A DNA stretch of 64,000 nt from Callorhinus ursinus (Eukaryota > Chordata > Mammalia > Carnivora > Otariidae), in the NCBI RefSeq assembly GCF_003265705.1, contig NW_020313285.1:13339280-13403279 (forward strand), in the 5' to 3' direction. Under the pieces are notes generated by a model, which saw only the letters and a list, made by a program, of their open reading frames with translations, was not told where the DNA came from and ran no database searches. The position numbers and the translations under genes were made by a program. Positions 1-9,245 of the stretch are shown here, piece by piece. Within the stretch, counting starts at the first letter, position 1. The number at the start of each line of letters is the position of its first letter.

Positions 1-2
1 TT

Positions 3-46
<44 letters not shown>

Positions 47-48
47 TT
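1..48. repeat. (TTTC)n microsatellite
   Basis: Twelve near-perfect TTTC units, cut by the left edge of the window. They directly abut the tail side of a reverse-oriented SINE, so the array probably grew out of that SINE's A-rich tail. Confidence 0.9.
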
Positions 49-239
49 AGAGAGGGAGAGGAGCAGAGGTAGGGGCAGGGGGAGAGAATCTTAAGCAGTC
101 TCCATGCCCAGCATGCACTCAGTCTGGGGTTGGGGCTCAGTCTCATGACCTGGGGCTCAGTCTCACGACCATGAGATCATGACCTGAGCCAAAATCAAGA
201 GTCAGATGCTTAACTGACTGAGCCACCCAGATCTCCCCC
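49..239 (-). mobile_element. SINEC (tRNA-Lys SINE), older subtype
   Basis: Reverse-oriented carnivore SINE. It shows the complement of the polypyrimidine body, then the catgacctgagcc box, and ends in agccacccag, the complement of the tRNA-like head. The ccaaaatcaagagtcagatgc variant marks an older subfamily. It carries an internal 20-bp duplication. Confidence 0.85.
131..170. repeat. 20-bp tandem duplication inside a SINE
   Basis: The unit tggggctcagtctcaygacc occurs twice in a row (131-150 and 151-170) with one T/C difference. Other SINE copies in the window have it once, so this is a copy-specific duplication. Confidence 0.85.
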
Positions 240-605
240 TTTTTTTTAGATATTTCTTACATTACAATATTACCTTTTTTTCAAACATTATGTCCCAATA
301 TCCTAACAGTATAAATTTAGTTTTGTAAATAGATAATCACTTTGACACAATTATTGAACTAGAGAAAAATTAAGATGGCACATTTGAGAAATTGACTTAC
401 CTTATTTTGGCTTGTTACGTACATTACAATTTTCGAAGTGTAAAGCTCAAACCACATGAAACTCAGGTTTGTACTTTCTCTGATGCCATCTCCATTGGCT
501 CCATGCATCTGCCTTTCTGACTTTCTTTACCATCCATCTCTAATTCCTGAAACCTGCCATATGGGCCCCCTGAATATCAAGGTTAGTCATCATGCTTAAA
601 GGTTT
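240..605. other. Unassigned non-coding stretch
   Basis: AT-rich sequence with no repeat I can name, no long frame and no splice-bounded exon that I recognise. Confidence 0.5.
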
Positions 606-630
606 ACATGCTTAAACCTTTTTTTCCTTT

Positions 631-840
631 TTAAAGACTTTATTTATTTATTTATTTATTTGAGAGAGCGAGAATGAGAGAGAGAGAGAGAGAGAAAGCA
701 CATGAGAGGGGGTAGGGTCAGAGGGAGAAGCAGACTCCCCGCTAAGCAGGGAGCCCGATGCGGGACTCGATCCTGGGACTCCAGGATCATGACCTGAGCC
801 GAAGGCAGTCGCTTAATCAACTGAGCCACCCAGGTGCCCT
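631..840 (-). mobile_element. SINEC with target-site duplication
   Basis: Full-length reverse SINE with (TTTA)n and (GA)n tail. It has the gagcagactcc / gggactcgatcc subfamily marks and ends in gccacccaggtgccc. An imperfect 18-bp target-site duplication (acRtgcttaaaccttttt) lies at 606-623 and 841-858. Confidence 0.93.
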
Positions 841-858
841 ACGTGCTTAAACCTTTTT

Positions 859-2180
859 AACGAAGATTCCCCTTACCCTAATGTTTTTGCTGAAACCTGG
901 CTCTTATCTCAGTGGAGGTTGTTCTCTCTTCCAGACTCCTTTACAACTGGGCCTGGAAGTGGTGTAAGGGCCTCTTTGCATCCTCATCAATATTTCATAA
1001 CCGTTCTTCTCACCTTACTTATTAAAATCACTTTGATTCTCATATCATTAAACTCTATCCTTTGTTTTCCCTCTTTGTTGTTTCATCTGTAGTTTACTTG
1101 GTCACTTTTGTAATTTACAAAAGTTTTCAGTTCTTGACTCACAGCCACTTTCTCCAACACCATTCATCATAATTTCTGGTGAATTAAATATTCTCGTAGA
1201 TGATCTTTCCAAAATTCTGCACTCTAAGTTTCTTCATCTCTCTCCTCCATTGGTCTTGTCACCTACTGTACCTTGGCTTTTAGTCTCATGGTCATACCCT
1301 AAGCCTTGTTACTAGTAAAAACTGTCATCCTTCCATTCTTCCAGTATCATTGTTAAGCATCTTACTCACCCATAACTACCTCCTCAGTTCTCCTTTATTT
1401 TCTCCAGTATCCTAAAGCAGAGATTGTTTATGTTCCCACTATATCCCTTTGGCCCAACTGTTCACCTGAAGTCATGGTTCCTAGCATGCTGATAGCATTC
1501 CATCTCAGTGACTTGTGCCTTTTGTCTTCTCTCTCTCTTATTTTCTGAGGACTTGCCCAGAAAATAAAGAACTTCTCATAGGAATTTCCCCCATTATATG
1601 TAGTCACATTTCAGAAGTTTAGAGGGATGGCATATAACATCCCCATTGGAAACCCTTAGCCAATGGGCATAGTCAGTGAATAACATCCCAGTCTCCCTGT
1701 CTCTGGTAGGACAATTCTGAGGCATATCCTATATGGTTTTCAGGTTGTCCCCATGAGTCTGAACCCCAGTTTCCCAGCTTACTTGGGTTTACTTGCTTTT
1801 TTCTCTTACTACCACACTTTCTCATTTCCTCACGTGGCACTTCCTAGAATGCCTCACAAATACATTTGCCTGCATGCATGTCTTTGTCTCTATGTCCCTT
1901 TTGGGGAGAACCCAACCCAAGATTTATAACAACATCAACAGTTCTGTAATTCCCTCTAGGACCTACATTTCTCTGGTCCTCACTGCATCCTCTCATGTTC
2001 TGGTTTCTATCCCTATTTATTTAGGGTTCATGGAACATAGTTATGTTCACTCCCTTGTATGTGGTTTTTTTCCCTTGCTCTTCTTGGTCTTGGTCACCTA
2101 GGCCTGGCCAGAACTTAACCCTTGTTAAATCTGACTCAGCATACTATTTATCCTTTTCTCTGATTTATTATGACAAATCT
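859..2180. other. Pyrimidine-rich non-coding stretch, possibly degraded L2
   Basis: T/C-rich sequence without a supported gene. The composition and phrases such as the agcatcttactcaccca region are reminiscent of L2 internal sequence, but I cannot align it convincingly. A 102-codon frame at 1,793-2,101 is not credible as a gene. Confidence 0.35.
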
Positions 2181-2352
2181 GGAAGAAAATATAGTCTACT
2201 TATTTTTTCATAAGTCTTTTGCCTCCTACTAGAATTTAAACACCATGAAATCAGGAACTGTTGCCTGTCTTCCTCATTTGTGTGTCCACAGTGCCTAAAA
2301 AGGTGGCAGGTGCAGAGTAGGGACTCAATAAATATTTGTTGGACAGCTGAAT
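2180..2352 (+). mobile_element. L2 3' end
   Basis: Matches the conserved L2 3' terminus: ctagaatttaaacaccatga, then a gtgcctaaa / gcaggtgcagagtaggg segment, then actcaataaatatttgttgg. Confidence 0.75.
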
Positions 2353-2735
2353 AAGGCTGGAGTCACCCCCATAATGCTCTTTTATAGGAAGTGTTTTGGG
2401 CAATATGAGACTCAGGGATATCTGCAAATGGTTCCTGAGGAGGACAATATCCTTCCAAATATTTCCTTTCCTCCACTCTCACCTTTTTCTCTTCATATCT
2501 ACTTGTCATAGGTGATATCATGACTCTAAAAAATTGGTGTTGAAAAAGGATTTCTTTGACCAAAACCTGGTACTTAGGGAATTATTTCAAATCTTTAGCA
2601 TCTGCCAACGTGATTTTTCTCCCTCTTAGGATGGATCAAAGCATATAACCAGCTTAGAATAGTTCAGTATGTCTTTTCAATTGCATAAACAAAGAATGGC
2701 ACTGAGTTGAATTGACTTACAATGTTCTTTCCATA
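2353..2735. other. Unassigned non-coding stretch
   Basis: No recognisable repeat or gene. A 66-codon minus-strand frame here has no supporting signal. Confidence 0.5.
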
Positions 2736-3000
2736 TGAAAGAGTAATTTATTGTATACTGTGTAACAGGCACTGCCATAAATGCTTTATGTATATTGATT
2801 CATTTATTATATCAGCAATCCTATGAGAAAGATGTTATTTTAGTTTCTATATGAGGAGGAAGACTTGTAGAGAGATTGAAGAACCTTCTTGAAGTGTCAA
2901 AACTAGTGAGTAGGGGAGCTGGTATTCTGTATTCCAAACACCAAAACCAGTTTTTTCTGATTTCAAGCTTTAGGCTCCTAATTAGTGTTCTGTACTCTTA
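2736..3000 (-). mobile_element. MIR (reverse)
   Basis: Diverged reverse MIR: an acaggcactgccataaatgc segment, then atcctatgagaaagatg and a degenerate gaggaggaagactt stretch, in MIR order. Confidence 0.65.
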
Positions 3001-3650
3001 TTTTTCTTTTACTTCATAAAACAAGACAGACTATATGTTAGTAGGTACTTACAATGTGCCAAGAATTATTTTATGCATTATATGAGAAAGCCTCTGAACA
3101 GCAACATGTAGTTATATATAAGAACACTGGGTTGCAAGCTGAGAGATCAGATCTGTCTCTGTCATTCCTGGAACCACACACAGGACGTTTAAGTTCTCTG
3201 GTCTAATAATTTTCATCTATACATCCATCTGTTAAACACTTCCTAAATGCCTGGAAAAGTGGCAGATCTTAAGAAATGCCTAATGAAGGAGAAAGTTTCC
3301 ATCTATTGAGGTGATTATAGTCTAGTAGGAGAGACAGGTACTCTACAGGATGAAAGGTGCTGTAACAAAGGGAAGTATGGGATGCTTTGGAAACACAAGG
3401 AGGGACGTGAGTTGGGGAGGATGTTTCCTCTGTAAAATGAAAGCTTTGCACTAAATGAACTCAGAGGCCCCTAAGTAGTAACCAGTAATATTCCATATGA
3501 TTAAGGAAGGAGTCTCAGAGAACACAGTCATTCTTCTTTGCCTTGAATTAATATCTGCAGAAATTTAAGGGCTCATTGTGACATTATCACTTTACATTTT
3601 TGATATCTTCTTTTTACCCAAGACTGGGCCATCCATTCACCCTACCTGTA
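3001..3650. other. Unassigned stretch with a possible reverse L2 fragment
   Basis: About 3,230-3,450 resembles reversed L2 3' sequence (gattatagtctagtaggaga, then a gctgtaaca segment). The remainder is unassigned and has no gene. Confidence 0.35.
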
Positions 3651-3660
3651 GGTAATCTTT

Positions 3661-3863
3661 TTTCTTTTTTCAGATTTTATTTATGTATTTGAGAGAGAGA
3701 GAGAGAGACACCACAAGCAGGGGGGAGCAGCAGGCAGAGAGAGAGGGAGAAGCAGGCTCCCCGCTGAGCAGGGAGCCTGATGCAGGGCTGGATCCCAGGA
3801 CCCTGGGATCAGGACCTGAGCCAAAGGCAGACGCTTAAGCAACTGAGCCACCCAGGCGTCCCC
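3661..3863 (-). mobile_element. SINEC with target-site duplication
   Basis: Reverse SINE ending in gccacccaggcgtccc. It is flanked by an imperfect repeat, ggtaatcttt (3,651-3,660) and ggcaatcttt (3,867-3,876). The ggatcccaggaccctggg variant places it with the ccaggaccc subfamily. Confidence 0.9.
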
Positions 3864-3876
3864 AAAGGCAATCTTT

Positions 3877-4645
3877 CTCACATGTAGAGCCCCTGCATCA
3901 TTATTACCCTGTGTTGCAGTAAAAAAAACATCGAATTCTGGGTTCCTCCCCATACCTACTGCTTCAGGCTCTCAAGAGCTGCAGCCTGTAACTATGGCTA
4001 TAGAAGTAGCTTCCTAGGTGATACCCAGAACCTACACTGTGCTGAGAAACTATCTCATAGTAGGGCCCCTCATATTTAAAATAAGGCTCTTTAGGTTGTC
4101 AGAAATTAAACAGGTCTAAGCCATAGTGAGAGCCACAAGAGTAGGGTTATTTGGTGTGCCATTATTTGTATTTAAGAACGAGCACTTTAAATCGTGTATT
4201 TGTTGTTAAGGTGGTTCGGTTTTAAACCAGCATCTCTGTCAAAAGGGGGGCTTCTAATTGATTTAATACTTCCACTGACAGAAGTTCTTATTGACCTGGA
4301 GCTTGGGCCTGAGTCTTCATGACATTAATCTCAGAAGATATAGTTCACACGGAGAGATACATTAGGCTCCTCTTGAGAAAAGCCAGAATGCAGTCACTTC
4401 CCATCATTTAATTCTTCCATTTTGGGGGACTGTTTTAGAGAAGCAAAGGTCATGTATGCAGCTTTTGTCAGCAGACTCCAAGAGCCTCTCCCCAAGTGTT
4501 TGCAAAATATTCTGATATCTGGAACCCTTGATGACAGCCCTTCAGTTGTCCCCCAGGATTATCCTAATTCAGATTTAGGAAATTGGTGCTCCACAAGACT
4601 AAACTGTCAGGACTTGTTATGATCTCAGTGACACCAGTGAGTAAT
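3877..4645. other. Unassigned non-coding stretch
   Basis: Unique-looking sequence. A 66-codon plus-strand frame at 4,422-4,622 lacks any recognisable domain. Confidence 0.5.
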
Positions 4646-4870
4646 GATTACACTTTGCATAATGTGAGTTCATTATTGTCAGTGCTTTTTATATTAGTGG
4701 TTATATGATCCTTGTAAGAATCCTAAGAAGTAGATATTAAGGTATTTGAGAAATAAGCAAAAAGGTGCAGAGAAGTTAAATGCTTTGCTTAAAGCAACAC
4801 AGCTTATAACAGAGCTAGAAATATCACTTTGTCTCAATATAAGTTCCATCTCATGCTGCTTTCTCCTTGA
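4646..4870 (-). mobile_element. MIR (reverse)
   Basis: Reverse MIR with gtaagaatcctaagaagtag, then gcagagaagttaaatgc and a gcaacacagct motif, in the expected order. Strongly diverged. Confidence 0.65.
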
Positions 4871-4950
4871 ATAAATCTTACAACCCTGATTATAACTTCT
4901 TGCACAGTGAAGTGTGGATAAAGGAATGAAGCATTGAAAACTTAACTTGA

Positions 4951-5432
4951 TGTGGTAGATAAAAGATGGCCACCAATTGGCTGTTCTTCCCCTGAGAGGG
5001 TTGAATGTATTCCTCTACTACCTTTGTTTCTGGGCTGGCCTTTTTGACTTACTCAAGTGATAAATGAAATGGAAGCCCCATTCCAGGACAAGGTTGTAGC
5101 TTTTGCCTGACCCCTGGAACATGCACTCTTACAGCCTTGAGTGGCCATATAATAAGTCAGACTACTTTGAAGAAACCATGTGGAGAGACTCTGAGACTGA
5201 CTGATAAGGGAGAAGTGCCCAGCTGAGCCCAGCCATCTGGCCATCCCCCCCCTCAAAAATGGCATCTGAGATTTTCCACATCTGCCCTCCTCATAGTTGG
5301 TGACAAATGGAGCAGAAGACTCAACAGTTGAGTCCTGCTTGGATTTCTGTCACACAGAATCATGAGCTAGAATAAGGTGGTTGTTGTAGCCACTAAGTTT
5401 TGGGTCAGTTTTTTACCCAGCAAGATAACAAG
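4951..5432 (+). mobile_element. MLT1-type MaLR LTR
   Basis: Begins TGTGGTAGATAAAAGATGGC. It holds the catgtggagag and gcccagctgagccc segments and closes with cacagaatcatgagc, ggttgttgtagccactaagt and a degraded acccagcaagataac end, the classic MLT1 3' region. It is a solo LTR; no internal sequence was seen. Confidence 0.7.
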
Positions 5433-5564
5433 AGCACTATTGAAAACACTGAAAGAAGAAACAGTAAAGGAAATGCTATTGAATTAAGTATTCAACACTC
5501 AGTAAAAATCTCCAACTGCAGTCTTTACCTAAATAGGCATCATTTCTTTTCCCACATAAACTCT

Positions 5565-5583
5565 ACTCTTAAGGCTTAAGAGT
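5565..5583. repeat. 19-bp palindrome
   Basis: actcttaaggcttaagagt: perfect 9-bp arms around one central base, in a non-repeat spacer between an MLT1 LTR and L2-like sequence. It could be a hairpin or a symmetric binding site. Confidence 0.8.
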
Positions 5584-5675
5584 CACAGTGAAATTTGGGC
5601 TCTTGTGAGTGAGTGTGAGTGAACTCTAGTCGGTTAAGCATAGGTGGTTTGGGTGAAGAGTAAGCCACGTACCCC

Positions 5676-6620
5676 TTGATCCTCCCTACCAGTGATTGGT
5701 CACCATTCCATGACTGTGCTTCAGACCTCCTACTGTGCATCATGTTCTCATCTTATTCAACTCCTGCCTTCAGGGAAACTCTCCTCACTTTCTCAGCAGC
5801 TTTAATTTCTAAATCTTCCTATCTCTTATCATCAGTGACTTCAGTATCAAATTCATACCCCTTTGACACTCTGCCTTTCCAGTTATCCAATCTCCTTAAT
5901 TCTAGTTAACGTCTCTCCACTTCACTGATAAGAGTTGTCTTTGATCTAGTCATTCTTAGGAAGTAGTCAGTCTCCTCTCCATTTCCACGCCTTGACTATA
6001 GTCTCCTTTCTCACACCACTAAAATGTAGGTATTCTCCAACGTTTGCCCTTAGTTTTCTTCTTTTCTCTACTTTATTTTCTGTTCTGTGGCTTCCTCATT
6101 GCCTTGAAGCTGATGACCCAGGTCAGAATTTCTCATATTAAGTTTAAAGTTACATGATCCTGCAGCAAAACCCCTTCTATTCAACATAACACCTATCTTA
6201 CTTTTCTTCTCTTTTCCTAACATCCTTGCTTCTATAAATTTCACAACCAGGTTTTTAACTCCAGGCTCTAATATCAGGCCATCTAAATCCTTTCCTTCCT
6301 GGATCTGACCTCTTCAGCTTCATCTGATTTCCCCTTCTCTGTCCTTTTCACCACTCCAGCCATATGGTACTTCCCTTAGTTTCTTGAGTAAATCTTGATC
6401 TCTCCCAACTCTGGTCCCTCCCACATGCAACTTTTTTTCTTTCCTAGAATGCTTTCCCCTCCTTCTTCACCTTGCTCCCTCTTACTCACTGTGTGTGTCC
6501 GTGTTATTTGTCTCCATAAGGGCCCTTTCCTCTTCATCTTTGCTAACAGAACCCTACCCCACAATTTTGCTCAGATACTGGTCACATATGCACCTTATGA
6601 GCACTTCTCCATTTGCAAAG
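5676..6620 (+). mobile_element. Degraded L2 internal sequence
   Basis: C/T-rich sequence whose order resembles L2 internal DNA: an atcagtgacttcagtatcaa stretch like the endonuclease GDFN region, then the ccttgaagctgatgaccca-like part and a cctagaatgctttccc-like segment. All frames are broken, with no coding capacity. Confidence 0.4.
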
Positions 6621-6637
6621 TTAAATGTTTATTAATA

Positions 6638-6824
6638 GGGAGCCTGGGTGGCTCAGTTGGTTAAGCGACTGCCTTCGGCTCAGGTCATGATCCTGGAGTC
6701 CGGGGATCGAGTCCCGCATCGGGCTCCCTGCTCGACAGCGAGTCTGCTTCTCCCTCTGACCCTCTTCCCTCTCGTGCTTTCTATCTCTCATTCTCTCTCT
6801 CTCAAATAAATAAATAAAAATCTT
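6638..6824 (+). mobile_element. SINEC, forward, with perfect 16-bp TSD
   Basis: Full-length forward SINE from agcctgggtggctcag to aaataaataaataaaaatct. The perfect target-site duplication taaatgtttattaata lies at 6,622-6,637 and 6,825-6,840. It belongs to the catgatcctggagtccgggg subfamily. Confidence 0.95.
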
Positions 6825-6840
6825 TAAATGTTTATTAATA

Positions 6841-7640
6841 ATAAGCACATTATGGTATTTCTGTTTTTCCCACCATTTGTTGGTTTGGCCATTAGCACAT
6901 GGATGATTTGCTTTAGTCGGGGCATTTTCAGGAGACAGCAACCATATCAGTTATTTTAAAAAAGAGATTTAATATACTGATTAAGCAGATACTGAAGAAC
7001 TGGAACGGCAAAAATGGAATGTTCAGGGACCATGCAAGAAATAAGTGCAGGAAGAAGCAAAAAGAAAAGGTTGGAACTATTGAGCTTAGACATGAAGAGA
7101 TGGGGATCCATGGGGCTTGGCACCAGACATCTGCAGAGTAGATTCTGGCTGGCTGTAGTGTTAGTGTTTCTGGAAGAGTTTAATGAGGTTGAAACAGATT
7201 ATTTTGCTGTTCCTCCAGGAGCAAATGGCTGCCAGTGGGCTGAAGAAACATTGTTGGGGTTACCCTGACAAGCCCAGAAAATAAACAGGAAGGAAAAAAT
7301 TCCTTTTCTCTTCCAGCCTTGCAGTCCCTCTCTAGCACCCTCTATTGGCAGAGCATAGCAGGTGGCAAGAACTCCTTTACAAGCCATGTCCCACCAGTAT
7401 TCACTTTCCTTTCATGCAATTTTTTTTTTGCCATTCCTCTGGATTGCCCCATACACAGATTTTTCTCATAACTTCATAGTGTTTTCCATCCTACACGGTC
7501 CAGCTCCCCACCTCCTGCATCCATTATGTTTTCCAATTTAACGTGACCTTTTCCTTCTCTGATTTTGCATGCCTCTCCAATAATGTTTACGTTCTGCCTC
7601 CTGTTATAATGAGTTATGTACATGCCTTCACCCAGACATT
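6841..7640. other. Unassigned non-coding stretch
   Basis: No gene supported. 7,014-7,268 holds an 84-codon plus-strand frame without recognisable features. About 7,440-7,620 is faintly L2-like. Confidence 0.45.
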
Positions 7641-7790
7641 AAGAGGATAAGATTTGCAGTCAGACAGAATAGGGATCAAATCCTGGGTCCATTACTGAGT
7701 AGTTCTGTGTCCTTGGATAAGTTATTTAAACTCTCTGAAGTCTGAAAATCTGCATGTGTTCATTTAGAGGCACTAGTTTCTTGCACAATC
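7640..7790 (+). mobile_element. MIR (forward)
   Basis: Forward MIR core: gcagtcagacagaatag, then gatcaaatcctgggtcc, tgtccttggataagtta and aactctctgaagtctg, in MIR order. Confidence 0.75.
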
Positions 7791-9035
7791 TCTACTCAAT
7801 AAAATTTCTTTAATGAATAGAGTTAAAAAGATCTTGGTATGTTTTAGTGCTCCTTTAGGCAGTCTTACAATATGTTTCAATAAGAATTGTTTTACATAAT
7901 ATCCTTATGTATTAGTAATCAAGATATAGCCATGTCACTGGAAGGATTTCTCTGTAAGTTTGGTGAATTAAAGTGGAAACGGGAGTGTATTCTCTTCTTT
8001 CTTAAAGAGTTAATGCCACAGATTCCTTTTGATTTTTGCACAGATTGATAGACTTAAACAAATGGCTTATTTTAAGAATGATAGACTATTAAGGTTCTAG
8101 CCATGGAGAGTTTCTACAGAATAATTTTGAATGTATTTTCACCAGTAAAAGTCCAATTCCTATCATCTATAGATGTATAAATTATAAATAAGTCATAAAA
8201 ATTAAACATAAGTTAAAAGAGAAATTGTTGCTATGTTTTGTTTGTAACACGTATGCCTAGAAGAGTATTAGGAGAAAATACAGAATTCAGATAATGTTGA
8301 ACTTGGGGGACCCAAAGAAATCCTATGGATTTGTTGGTTAATCTTTTATCCCTTCAGAATCTAGCTATTAATCATTAGAAATAGAATTTTGCTAACATTG
8401 CTGCAGCTGTTCCAGATTGGAAGTGGTGTTGTCCGCCGAGGTCTGATTCTGTAAGAGCCTATTGCATTTAACAACAATGGAAAGGGCAGGCGATGGAATA
8501 TCACCAACCTGGACAAGGGCCAAACTGAACAGGAATTAAATTCCTGCTGTTTTATTCTTGTTATGGACAGAAAAAGGTCTAGGCAAAATAGTGAAAGTTC
8601 TGCCTAGTCTAAAGGGAATTTAATTTGCGTAAAAGCCTAAGCTGTTTCTAAAATATGGTGAGGTAGGGTAAGGAATTAGGGTAAAAGAGAGTTTTGAGGC
8701 TAGATTGGAAAGAGAAGGATGTCAAATATTGGAACCTAAATTGTGCATGCACAGTTGAATGGGTCTTTGAAATCAAAGCTTAAGTTTCTCTGTATGCCTT
8801 AGAGTTTTTCGAGAATGAATTGCATCTTTCCTAAAAGCAGGTTTAACCTCTAGTAATGAGGATATAATCTAATCTCCTGCAAGGACTATATTAAGAAAAT
8901 AAAGGTTGTATTATTCCACATGGTTTGAAAGTGAATGGAAATTCTACCCCCAGCTCCATCAAGATTGGCTTAACCACCAATGTAAATTACTCTTATTTGG
9001 TTATTGATGTCATATGCTAATGTTTTTTGAAGCAA
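7791..9035. other. Unique sequence with a conserved-looking block
   Basis: No repeat recognised. The part at about 8,390-8,650 has retained CpGs, an aacaatgg motif and the palindrome at 8,530. That is the texture of conserved non-coding DNA, but it is unproven. Confidence 0.4.
8530..8546. repeat. 17-bp AATT palindrome
   Basis: caggaattaaattcctg: perfect 8-bp arms around a central A, containing two AATTA/TAATT-type homeodomain-like cores. It lies in the unique block 8,390-8,650. Confidence 0.8.
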
Positions 9036-9245
9036 GAACAGACAAGCAGTTCAGCTTTGTAGTGAAGCAGACATGGGCCTCAGTACTGTTTCCAGCGTGG
9101 TGATCATGAGAAACTTCCTTCATTCCCCAGCTTCAACGTCCTCATCTGGAAAGAGCAATAATGCATAGGTTGCAGGGCAGGGAGGGTTTTGTCAAGTGCC
9201 TAGTATAACTCCTGCAACACAGAAGACACCCTCCATAAATGATAA
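9036..9245 (+). mobile_element. MIR (forward)
   Basis: Diverged forward MIR: gtagtgaagcagacatgggc, later gtcctcatctggaaagagca, aagtgcctagtataac and a ccataaatgataacca terminus. Confidence 0.6.

Noticed and set aside
6621..6941. 106-codon minus-strand frame
   Set aside because: Most of it is the complement of the SINE at 6,638-6,824.
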